Source of the DNA: Boswellia sacra
Lineage: Eukaryota; Streptophyta; Magnoliopsida; Sapindales; Burseraceae
Length of the DNA: 64,000 nucleotides
Assembly: GCA_013180625.2 (NCBI GenBank)
Contig: SNVD02013943.1
Span: forward strand, 1-64,000
Reading direction: 5' to 3'
Shown here: piece after piece, positions 10,523-20,805 of the stretch
Position numbering within the stretch: the stretch's first letter is position 1
How the letters are laid out: every line of letters begins with the position of its first letter
The notes under the pieces: generated by a model
Seen by the model: only the letters and a program-made list of their open reading frames with translations
Database searches by the model: none
What the model was told of the DNA's origin: nothing
Program-made: the position numbers and the translations under genes

Positions 10523-13500
10523 ATGGAGGAGGATGGCAATAAAGAATTGAATGATGGTCAGAATAGTAGGGAGGCACCAACAAAGCGCAAGAAAAGAGGC
10601 ATATGCAAAGGAGTTAGAACAAACAAAAAAAATAAAGGTGTGAAGCTGCCGATTATAACTACTACCAACGGGGTGCCAATTGGGGAGAATAGGAATGCAC
10701 TCATATCCACTATTGGTGTTTTGGCACGTGATTCAGTCCCTATTACATATCCAAGTTGGAAAGCTGTGAAAGACAAGTATAAAAACAAGATATGGGAAGA
10801 AATTAAGGTACTCATCTTAATCTATTCTGATGTAACAATGTTGTGTATGTGTTTTGTTTTGTTCTAATTGTTTAAACAAATTTTGTAGAGCAAATTTGAC
10901 ATTGATGACAAATGGAAGACTTATTTGTTGCAAGAAGCTGGTACAGCTTGGAAAAATTTTAAGTTTTGGTTGACTAGTAGATTCATTTTGCCAAATAAGG
11001 ATGATCCTACAAAAGTGAAATATCCACCTGAGGAGTATCGCTGCAAAATTCAACAAGAAGATTGGGACAAATTTGTTGCAAACCGTTTGAGTAATGAGTT
11101 TCAGGTAAAGATTCTTATTTAATTTGTTTGCATCAGTTTGCTCAAATCTGGAATTTTAGCATGAGAGGTCATCATAACTTAAATTTATCTGTTGGTGTGC
11201 TTTTTAGGTTGTATGTAAGAGAAGTTATTGAAGGATGATGTAAAAAAATTGCATAAGTACATGCCTTATAACATCTAGCTGAGTTAATTAATGTTAGTTG
11301 AGTTAGATTAGTCTTTTTATGTGAAAGACTAATTCATTTTTTGATCTGAATTTCGTTTCATTAAGTTGAGTTACACAGAATGTTTAATGATCTGAAAAAA
11401 TTTAATGCTATAGGTTAATTTATTTTGTTATTTGTATGTAATGACATATGAAATTTATTGCAAAATTTGAAGGAATATCGTGCAATTCAAAGCAAGAGAA
11501 GAAAGATGAACAAATATGACCATTGTACTGGACGATCAGGTTATGCAAAGTTGGAAGAAAAAATGGTAATATGGTTGTTTTTAGTTATGTGAGTGTTTAT
11601 GGTTTTCATACCAGTGGTATTTAGCTTATAAATAAGATAATTTATTTATTCCTTAATATGTGTAGCGAGAGGAATCTGGGGATTGGACTTCACCAATAGA
11701 TCGAGCTGATTTGTGGGTGCAAGCGAGAAAAAGAAAGAAAGATGGTAACTACCATCCGAATGTGGCTCCTATTGTGGAGAAGATTGTGAGTAATTCTATT
11801 TACTTAGCATTAGAATTTATGTTTTTATACTTGTTGGGATAACCTGCCCAACAAAAAGTATAACTCTTACGTAATAATTTTGGTCTGTTATAGGATGAGT
11901 TAAAGGCACAATCAGCATCGAGCGTTATAGACACTTCAGATTGCAATGATATTCTTGCCCGAGCATTAGAGAGAAGCGAGCATAGTGGGAGGGTGAGGGG
12001 GGTGGGCAAATTTGTGACTCCTTCAAAGTATTTTTCGAGATTAGATCGAACTTATGAAAGTGAAAAAATTGTGGAAGACTTGAAAAAACAGATTGAGGAA
12101 AGAGATGCAAAGATAGCCCTTCTCATCAGCCAAGTAGCGACAGTTAAGTCGCGAGGGTCAAGTAACACAGTGGCAGAGGATCAATTCACTTTTGAAGTAC
12201 ATAAATCTGAGGACATGGTGAAAACTCCATCTGTGGCATCTGACAAGGTCTCAAGTGAATCAGTACATGCAAGGAGCATTAGTAAAGTGGAAAAGGAAAT
12301 GAAATTGGAAGATGAGAAGGATGGTGTGAAGGAGCAAACTCCACATGCTCAAACTACGCAAGTAAGAATATATTTGAGATTTAACGGTATAGATATAAAT
12401 ATTTTTTTTGACCTTTTGTTTAGTTATGCAAAATCATATATTATTTTCTAATTTGTTTCAGCCTAGATGGTGTAATTTGAAAGTGCAACTAGATGGAGAG
12501 ACAAAGGCAATTGGAAAAATTTTGACGGATGGGGATCCAAACATGTTGGTATGCATTGAGGTTTGTTTCGATCGAGTTGCCATGCTACCTATACAGTTGA
12601 ATGAAGATATACCGGAAACCATATATGATGCAGTAGGGGAACATGTGGAATGGCCTGCACATCTTGTTGTTGAAACTGATGAGGTAATGAAGAATCAACA
12701 TCGCGCAATTTGCATTTTATCTATCATTTGCCTCAATTTAACCTTAAATACAAGAAATTTACTTTGATTTTTTGAGATTTTTAAACATAGGATGCAACTG
12801 AATCAAGCCCACCAAAAAAGAAAGTCAGCCAGGAGTTGAAAGCACTGCAAAGGGATGAAGAAGAAGGTAAGAAGCAAATCCCAAAACCTGATGCAGTGGT
12901 GATGCTTGAAGGATTAGTGAACATTAGGGTGGACAAGGATAAAGACATTAAAATTCAGTTTGAGGTTGGATTATTTGGGTATGATGTTGCAACGTATTTG
13001 TCTCATGGTGATATGAGGTGCATCATCGAGTACAAGGAGCTAACGCAAAACTGCATCTCAATTTATATGAGGTTTGAATATATTTCATCTTTTATGCCAT
13101 TATTGATTAAGTTTATTGCTTGGTATTGACTATTATGCATATTGGAAATAATCAGATTTTAGGAAGATCTGTTTACATTTTCTTTTTATTTTTTGTTTTA
13201 TTTTCATCATCATGCCCACATGCAATAATGCTGTTGATTTATATTTTTGTTTTTTTACGTGTTGATGTTATACTTTGGGAGCTTGACCCTTTACTTTGAA
13301 GGATTTTTTGGTACTAATTTGATTTTGAGATATTATATTGTGGAAATGTGAAAGCCTTTTAACAAGAGAGGTTGTGCAATATAGCTTAAAGGCACAAGAG
13401 GGCTGTTTTTGCAATATTATGCATAGCTAAAACATTATTGGTACATATGTATTCAAAATTTCACAACAGGTTTAAGTTTTCTTATATCATATTCATTTGT

Positions 13501-14753
13501 CTAAGAGATATGTTGTTTCTATTTATAGTTACTTGTCTATGAATATAGATGCTGTTTTTTACTGTCGATACTTTACTATCATGAACAACATTTACTACAT
13601 TTTGAGATATGTATTCAAAATTTCACAACAGGTTTAAGTTTTCTTATATCATAATCATTTGTCTATGAATATAGATGCTGTTTTTTAATGTCGATACTTT
13701 ACTATCATGAACAACATTTACTACATTTTGAGATCAGTTTTTGGTTGCACTTTGAAAGTTCATTTATTTAATTAATTGATTTGCTCTTTTGTGGTAAGTG
13801 AATGGCAAAAGTTCATTGATTGTATTTGTTATTGTAGTTATCTATATGGGACATTAGAAGGAGGATCAGCCACACAACAGTTTGGCTTTATCAACCCCTC
13901 AACAGTCCTACCAAACAAGCTTCAAGATGCTAATTTGCGTGCTGACATGTCTGAATCAATTGCGAAGAAGCTAAAAAGTTTCAAGGATAGGAAGTTTGTT
14001 TTTCTTCCTTACAATCCAGGGTATATTTTCATTATTAACATGTGTTAATTTTATTTATATAGTTTGATTTCTTTTTTTCAGTATTTTGCACTAAAATTCA
14101 CTTATTATAATTTGTTGGCAGCTACCATTGGACTGTGATGGTGTTTGACATGAAAGCCTTCAAAATATATTTTCTTGATTCAATGAGGGGAGCTATTGGT
14201 GAAGACGTTAAAGAAGTTATAACCCGGTATTTTCATGTCATTCTTAACATAAAACTATTGGTGTTTTGAAAGTTTATGAGTAATTAATGTTAATTATATG
14301 TGCTGGTAGGGGGTTTGCGTCTTACCAAGAATTTGTTGGAAATAAAAAGAAGAAGAAAGTTTACTGGGTTTCAGTGAAGGTATAATTTTAATGGTTTTGG
14401 TACTCGTATGACATTTCAACAATGTGTAAACATAATTATTATGTCAATAACAATTTATTTACGGATATATAGGGCCCAAGACAGGTGGGAAACTTTGAAT
14501 GTGGGTATTACATTCTAAGATATATGAAAGAAATCATGTTAGACCCTAGGATCCTATGTGAGAAGGTGAGTTGGTGTCAATTTTACTTGTTTATCAAGTT
14601 TGGATATTGTTAGAGAAGTAATTATGCTTGATTATGTTGCAGTTCAACAAGAAAGAAAAATATAATGATGAAGAGATTAATGATATCAGATCTGAGTGGG
14701 CAAAGCATGTTACCCAACTTATATTATTGAAGCATGCCCAGGAAAAAGCTTGA
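10523..14753 (+). CDS. CACTA second gene: Transposase_24 domain fused to Ulp1-type cysteine protease (12 exons, 748 aa)
   Basis: Exons: 10523-10807, 10889-11104, 11473-11565, 11666-11785, 11894-12361, 12462-12683, 12791-13071, 13838-14020, 14122-14226, 14310-14379, 14473-14565 and 14643-14753. All junctions keep frame with GT-AG borders. The N-terminus is Lys-rich (possible nuclear localisation). Residues about 60-240 resemble the plant Transposase_24 (Ptta/En-Spm) region, and a coiled-coil-like Glu/Lys stretch follows at about 285-310. The C-terminus is a C48 Ulp1/SENP-like protease with the expected order His625 (YHW), Asp642 (FLDS), Gln685 and Cys691 (ECGYY). Such domains cleave SUMO-like proteins; their role in transposition is unknown. 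The catalytic set and the reading frame are intact. The exon 7-8 join, across a 766-bp intron, is the least certain. Confidence 0.82.
13447..13733. repeat. Tandem duplication inside intron 7 of the CACTA second gene
   Basis: Bases 13447-13610 repeat at 13611-13733. The second copy lacks an internal stretch of about 40 bp. Both copies start atgtattcaaaatttcacaa. Confidence 0.85.
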
Positions 14754-16689
14754 ACATAAGGTTGAATACAAGAAATAATTTAACTTATACATAAGGTTTT
14801 CATATTTGTCAATTCTTTCTAACAAGTGTATTTCTAATGTTGCATCCTTGCAGATTGAAGAAGTTATGTTGATTGATTTTGTTGATATATATGGTGTACA
14901 GTTGCTAACTTATTTTTTGGGGATCGTAAATTGGTGGGTTAATTTCTTGTTTATGTTCTTTTTTTGATTCTGTTATTATACATATATTTTGTGTATATAT
15001 GTATATATATTGATTCTTTTGTTTTTGGGTGTTGGTGTGGATTTGCTTGTGTAGACCAGACATCGAAGGGGCTTTTGGCTAGATCTCTTGTTTATATGGT
15101 ATGTTGTTTATTTATGTTGGGAGAAATATATATATAAATTTGTAATGCCAATTTATGCTGATAAACTCTGCCAACTTATGCTGATAAACTCTGCCAACTT
15201 ATGCTGGACAGATTTGGACAGGAAACCTGTTTCCTTTTTAGCTTAGCTAACAGCCTAAGTGAATACAGCTCAAGTTTTAGTTTTCTTCACTCTTGTGTGG
15301 AAATTTTTATTTGGTTCTGATTTGGTGTTTTATTATCGCAAAACTGGAGACTTTTAGAGTTTTGAGATTGCGTCTTACGTGGTGCCATTTTCTCTACCAA
15401 GCTGGTGGATGAATACAAGGGAGTTAATGGGTTGCGGTTTTGACTTATTATATTTTCCATCTTTTTTATCGGGTTGGGGCCATTTGGGCTACGCGGTGTA
15501 GACGTTTTGTTTTTCTGAAGCTTAAGCGAAAATATGAGAATAGAGATAGACATCATTACCAACTAGTTGTGTAGCTCGTCATTTCACTGGCTTCTTTCTG
15601 CGACTAGTGGTAAAGTTTGTATCTTGCCATGTGTCATTGGCAAACCTTCTTTTAGATGCACGGTAGCCATCTGTGCAAACAAGCAGCTACCGAAATTTAA
15701 TAGGTCATCATAAATACTTTATTATTCTGTAGTAGTTGATTATAGTTTGGGACTGTCATTTCTTTTACTGTAGTAATTTACAGGATTCCCTTTTCTATTT
15801 AAGGCTTCTTTGCTGTTTATTTCCATGCAAGCAGATCGTTTTACCACCTTTGTCACAAGAGCACTCTTATTCCTGTTATTTATTTAATTTCTGTCCCCAC
15901 TTAAGTTGCCATGAGAACATGAGGAAGCAATTGATTTTAAAACATTATATGAGTGGTGTCTTTATTTATGGTTCTATTTTTCGGTTACATGTTGGGCATG
16001 CCACTGTCTTTGATGCCAAAATGTCTATGATCTTTGTTATGTAACTCTCAACCATATGAAAGCCTGAGAACGGACATAATATGCTGGGTGAAATAAATTC
16101 CAGATGTCTGACAAATTTTAAGGGTGTTCCCATAAGCTCAGCCTATTATAGTGTTGTTTGGGTATTGATTTAGCATTAGTCCTATTGCATGAATGCTTAG
16201 CACATTATTAAGTAATATTTGTAATGTCTATGATTATCAACTTGCTCCTCTTTCTAGTTTAGACAGAAGGCAGGGTTAATACAGATATTTTTGTTTTTTT
16301 CCTTTTTCTTTTTCCACTTTTATCACCTTTTTGCAATAGTAATTACCCTAATATACACTTAGCAGAACAGAAAATATTATTTCAAATGACATTTCTATTA
16401 TGAAAAGCATTGAGATACAAGAGTCCAGACGTTTATAGGTCTTGATAATTTTAATGCCAGTAAGGATGAAAGATTACTATTCTGACAAGTTTTAGTTCTT
16501 GTTCTCTTATTATTCAATTAATGTAGTAGCTGACAAATCGATAAGGTCTTTTATGCTTGGCTGACATTTTAAATTGTGCGTGAAATTATGAGTTTTGCTT
16601 TGTGGTATATTTACATGGTTTTAAAAGTTTGTTGCAGAATGGGAACTCCCACTTATGGTTTCTGATCTTTTCAGATTTGCTTTTTTTAG
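14754..16689. other. CACTA 3' internal region, non-coding, probably captured intronic DNA
   Basis: No continuous gene was found. The base composition and splice-like motifs suggest intron and UTR pieces of host genes. A minus-strand ORF inside (15562-15287) contains MAPRKTQSQNSKSLQF, which I do not recognise. Bases 16435-16530 are a near copy of 17023-17115. Confidence 0.45.
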
Positions 16690-16757
16690 GTGAATGGGTT
16701 GCGTGCTCCGTTGGGGCTAATTTTACACCACATATCATTACTATTAATACTGGCGAG
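16690..16757 (+). pseudogene. Captured exon of an AHL (AT-hook nuclear-localised, PPC domain) gene
   Basis: The exon sits between a poly-T/TAG acceptor and a GTATGC donor. Its 22-23 codons include EWVACSVG and ANFTPHIITI, ending NTGE. This is the start of the PPC (DUF296) domain of plant AHL proteins, just before the usual GED motif (family knowledge). The AT-hook exon and the rest of the PPC domain are absent. It lies between the protease gene and the CACTA 3' subterminal repeats, so it is best explained as a host-gene fragment carried by the transposon. Confidence 0.75.
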
Positions 16758-17022
16758 GTATGCTTAGACCAAGCATGTGTCTTTGAGAAATTATTTCTTT
16801 CCATTTTCGCTGGCTTCATGGCTTTAATGCAAAATCGCCTAAATATGAGCTTATGGGTGGAGATAACAGTGAATATCAGTCAGGCTTTAGGCCCTTCCTC
16901 GCTTTGTCTTTCCTTGAAATCACATTTAACTTGTATATATGTTTGAGTATGCTTGAAAATCTAAGTCAGAATTTTCTTTTCCAAAAATTGAATATATATA
17001 GGTCTAAAATTTATAATATATA

Positions 17023-17115
17023 GGTCTTGATAATTTTAATGCCAGTCAGGATGAAAGATTATTTTTCTGACAAGTTTTGGTTCTTGTTCTCCTATTATTC
17101 AATTAATGTATCAAT
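17023..17115. repeat. Second copy of a 93-bp intronic repeat (first at 16435-16530)
   Basis: Both copies read aggtcttgataattttaatg followed by a shared run of about 70 bp, and they lie 588 bp apart. Confidence 0.8.
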
Positions 17116-17167
17116 CAATTCTATTTGTATTATGTAGAAAGACTATAATTTTTTTGAAAAAATTTAT

Positions 17168-17202
<35 letters not shown>
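17168..17202. repeat. (TA)n microsatellite
   Basis: About 17 TA units directly precede the subterminal array. Confidence 0.9.
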
Positions 17203-17205
<3 letters not shown>

Positions 17206-18098
17206 CTTGACGGTTCAGGTTCAAATGATTAGGCCATTTTCCTAAAATAAAAAACGTCAAATATGGGCGGAATATGTCATATTTGACGGTTACCTATTAA
17301 TAAACAGTCAAATATGAGCTAAAAATTGGGATATATTCGACACAATCAGTCAAATATGAGAAGAGTCAAATACGATAATAATACGGATATACTTGACGGT
17401 TATAAGGAATTAAATATGAAAAAATTAGGTTTTCATACTTGACAGTATTGAAAATGTCAAGTAAATAGCTAACATATTTGACGGTCAAAAGCAATCAAAT
17501 ATGAAAAATTCATTACTCATACTTTTACTAAAACAGTCAAATATTAATACGTCAAAAGGACATATTTGACGCTCAAAGGCAAAATATTTGTCATACTTGA
17601 CGGTCAAAAGAAATCAAATATGGAGAATTCGTTTTTGTCATAGTCATACTTGACAGTGCTGAAACAGTCAAGTATTAAAGTATTAATACTTGACTGTCAA
17701 AAGGAGTCAAATATTATATATATTTTCACATATTTGACGGTCAGATCAATTACCACACAATACTTGACGGTTTAAAGCAGTCAAATTTTAAAAAATCCGA
17801 CCGTTAGGTTTATAATATTTGACGGTTACTGTCAAATATTATAAACAAAATTTAAAAACTTAGACCGTTATTTTGTCATATTTGACGGTTAATGTCAAAT
17901 ATTTCTTCAATAAACCGTCAAATATGGCCTACCAAGGATATAAACTTGACTGTTTTGTAAGAGTCAAATAATGGTATAGTGAATATTTGACTGTTTGACC
18001 AACGGTCAACTATTATCATACTTGACGGTAACATATATGACACATAAAAACCGTCAAGTATTATCATATTTGACGGCTAAAAACAGTCAAATATTTGC
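17206..18098 (+). repeat. CACTA 3' subterminal repeat array (TTGACGGT motif)
   Basis: The array has at least a dozen copies of (A/C)TTGACGGT or its complement ACCGTCAA. They alternate with AGTCAAATAT partners over about 890 bp, so many units form small inverted pairs. Direct and inverted subterminal motifs next to the terminus are the known binding sites of CACTA accessory proteins. This is a family-level inference for the present element. Confidence 0.9.
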
Positions 18099-18113
18099 TT
18101 TTTTCTTGTAGTG
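18099..18113. mobile_element. 3' terminal inverted repeat of the first CACTA element
   Basis: The sequence ttttttcttgtagtg is followed by TTA (possible 3-bp TSD). It abuts the cargo of a second CACTA element. Confidence 0.85.
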
Positions 18114-18658
18114 TTACCTAAATGTATTCGTGTGGTGGCAGAGTTCCTATGGCTGCCTTTGCAATCTTCATCGCTCCCTCGCGAATCTTTGAAACGAGAT
18201 CCGGGTCCTCCGAAGACATGACTTTGTCACAGTTGCTCAAGAGGGCGGAGAGACGAGGTGGTGGGGAGGGGGGGTCGTGTGTAAGTGGAGAAGGGAGAGG
18301 AAGCGTAGGGCAGCACTAGATCAGAGGTGTGGGAGGAGGAGAAGGGGGGTGGGATTGGAGGAGGAGAAACTCGGAGTAAGACAGGTGGAAGGGGTAGTCA
18401 AGGGAGGAGCAGAGGCGGGAGCGAAGGATGGGAGAGAAGCAAATTAGGGATTACGAATTAGGCAGAAAGAAATTAAACGAGTGAGAGGAGGGAAAGGGCA
18501 AATCTTTCATCATCTTCTACTGCGGTTCCTTTAGACCGCGGTAAATTTATTGGTTTTTTACCGCAGTCATGATAGCCCGCCGTATAATTTTTTTTTTTAC
18601 TGCATTTTTAGATGCCCGTCGTAGATAGGTGTAGTAAAAGCCTTCTTCTCCAGTAGTG
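18114..18658 (-). mobile_element. Terminal segment of a second CACTA family
   Basis: The segment ends at 18658 with ...ttctccagtagtg, so on the minus strand the element starts CACTACTGGAGAA. Inside lie subterminal motifs with alternating gcggg and ccgcagtaaaa, then a pyrimidine-rich UTR-like stretch and a short ORF. The same end type occurs at 53798. The opposite end was not found, and this element appears interrupted at 18113 by the first CACTA element. Confidence 0.7.
18118..18219 (-). pseudogene. Short ORF or captured first exon inside the second CACTA end
   Basis: A 33-codon frame begins MSSEDPDLVSKIREG. A UTR-like GC-rich leader precedes it, and a stop sits right before a GTAAC donor-like sequence at the junction with the first CACTA element. 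Codon use looks coding. I do not recognise the protein, and it may be the truncated first exon of a captured host gene. Confidence 0.4.
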
Positions 18659-18723
18659 GTAGAGGAGCAAACTGATTAAAGTGTTATTATGACGCTTAAC
18701 ACGTATTAAGTTTTATAATATCT

Positions 18724-19290
18724 TTGCATGTGATGTACGCAAGAGTGATTTTGAGATCTTGACTGAATCTTTCATTTGTTATAATTATCTCTTTATTGGT
18801 CAGCCTTTCTTTGTTTTCATATTCAAAAAATATTTTTCTAAAAATAATATTTATTAATATATTTTAAATTAGCATCAACAATATACCCTCTTTAAAATTA
18901 AAAAAAATAAAATTCAAAATCAATTATATATTCTTATTGAATTTTACCCAAAAAAAACAAATTCAGAAACAGACACATAATTTCTCTCCTTTTTTAATTT
19001 GTCATGCATAAGTTTTATTGGAGAAACTTCTTTATTATTGTAAGCATTACCCCACCGGTGCGAAAATAAATATTTAATTTTACGTGAGTTTCATATGATT
19101 TTTTTCCCACTTTTCCCATTAAGAAACTGGAAAAACAATTTTCACAGGATAAATTAGTTCAAGCATATTTATCAAGTAAATGGAGGATACAAGGACACGA
19201 GTCAGAGGGGTTGAAGGCTTGAAGATTATTTTAAATTTGATTATATCTTTTAAATATATACAAAAAAAAAATTGAGACATTTATTAATAC
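18724..19290. repeat. Segmental duplication block 1 (copy at 24095-24460)
   Basis: Shared diverged sequence: the phrases attaccccacc and gttgactgaat/cttgactgaat occur in the same order, with small indels. Part of it (18830-18960) recurs at 29770-29890. No gene seen. Confidence 0.7.
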
Positions 19291-20060
19291 TTTGATCATC
19301 GAAGAGTGATTAGTTAGCTAGACACATAGCCACATGGGAGCTGATTAACTATTTATTCGGAATAATACATGGGTTGGTTACTAATAAGTAACAACGTTTA
19401 AATTGCTGCTGTAAGCTTCCCATGAAGATTACAATGGTTACAGATATAGACAGGTCAAAAAGATATGTCAAATCATGGAAGAAAACAATGTTAGACGAGA
19501 TACAAAAAATATTCTCCGCAACATAATTCTTTGAAGGAAATTGATAATTCTTCACGTTTTTAACATTAAAACTCGCCAAATTATTGTCAACTTTGGCCCT
19601 TCTAACTTTTTCCCTCCTAATTTCAAAGACGTCTCCCAAGTGTCGACATCATCGTTTGTCCCCTACTTACAAATTTTATAAGTTTGATCATTCAATCATA
19701 TTCTAACACTTGTTTTGTTTTTATTTATAGCGTTAAAGCTTATATTGATGCATGATTCATGCATACACAAGCACTTGAATCATTTTAGAGTAAATGATTG
19801 GAAAGTCAAGCAGTGGGTTTTTATTTTTTATTTCTCTGCCTAGTCAATGCGTCTTGTTCTTGTTTCTTTTCACCGTGCTAATTAGAAGGAGAAATTAACC
19901 AATTTTATACCCTGCAAGTTTAAAAATAGATGCTTACAGCTTCAAAGAAGGAACACTTCACTAATTAGGTTTTTGTTTGCGATGAAATTATTTAACGTAA
20001 ACGGTTTTTGTCACAGGCTCGTAAGGGCAGGCATGTATATCCTAGCTAATGTGCCGACAA
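19291..20060. repeat. Segmental duplication block 2 (copies at 28010-28845 and 29898-30090)
   Basis: Shared anchors are atagccacatgggagct, aacgtttaaattgct, aacttggccc/actttggccc and gcatgtat...cctagctaatgtgc. The minus-strand ORF inside (19639-19349) is not conserved in the other copies, so I do not call a gene. Confidence 0.75.
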
Positions 20061-20204
20061 ATCATCAAAGGCTCAATTATATTAATAAAAAAAAACTTTT
20101 ACATGTAATTTATTTTATTTGTTTGGTCCGAAGAGGTCACGGCCTCCTCTTGTATAAGTTAGCTTTGACACTGCCTACCCATATTAATTTTATACATGAA
20201 AAGC

Positions 20205-20357
20205 TCCACTACATAAATTATAGGAAGATCACTAATAATATAGAGAGAGGAGTAGCACTACTATAACTCCAAAAGTTCTTATAATTAGAGAACAAAGGAT
20301 TATTCTATTGCTACATTAGTTTCCCATTTCTGATGAAAGTTTAATCAACAATTCATC
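20205..20357. repeat. Segmental duplication block 3 (copy at 30088-30175)
   Basis: The shared sequence includes ctactataactccaa and aattcatc, and it stops at the LTR of the gypsy element. It therefore marks the insertion point. Confidence 0.65.
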
Positions 20358-20805
20358 TGATGAGGAATGTGGGTACTTCAAGTTAAAAGAAAGGGAGGGA
20401 GATATAGACAGAGGAAATGAGAGAAATAATAGAAGAAATTTGGGGGAGGAGTAGAGTGAAAGAGGAAGAAATAATCTTTTTACTAAAAGATCAAAAAATC
20501 AATAATAACCAAGTCTACGAAATAACATAACTAAAGGCTCCTATTTATAGGACCTTAAAATATAGTTCTACTAGGAAATAAAATCTGACTAGGAAATAGA
20601 ATCATAATCCTAGTTTAACTAAAAAATACCAAAATTAAATCCTAAATAAAACAGTAAACTATTCATTAGGAAAATAACTCAAATTAGGATTACTTCCAAT
20701 TTAGGAAGTCAAAATCTCTAATCATAGTCAAAATCCCTAATTTATTCAATTTTTAAAATCAAAATTAAAATTCCTAATTTATAATCTAATGGGTCCTATA
20801 CATCA
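20358..20805 (-). repeat. LTR of a decayed gypsy-type retrotransposon
   Basis: Read on the minus strand the LTR starts TGATGTATAGGACC and ends ...TCATCA. It carries a TATAAATAGG promoter-like motif near 20541. A purine-rich tract (aagagggagagaat) directly precedes it at 20806-20819, as expected for a 3' LTR. No matching 5' LTR was found. The boundary at 20358 could be off by a few bases. Confidence 0.7.

Larger units (their letters stand above)
6930..18113 (+). mobile_element. CACTA (En/Spm) DNA transposon, 5' terminus not identified
   Basis: The span is supported by a TNP2-type transposase gene, a second spliced gene with Transposase_24 and Ulp1 protease regions, a dense array of subterminal repeats, and a terminal motif. 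Bases 18099-18113 read ttttttcttgtagtg, the reverse complement of the canonical CACTACAAGAAAAAA end. Both genes read in the + direction towards this end. No matching CACTACAAGAAAA end or TTGACGGT array was seen between base 1 and 6930. The left end is therefore outside the window, deleted or replaced, and the start given here is only the transposase start codon. The element contains captured host DNA near 16690. Confidence 0.85.

Noticed and set aside
15736..16044. 102-codon ORF in the CACTA 3' region
   Set aside because: Intron-like base composition and no recognisable domain.
19349..19639. 96-codon minus-strand ORF
   Set aside because: The paralogous blocks at 28.2 and 29.9 kb do not preserve the frame.
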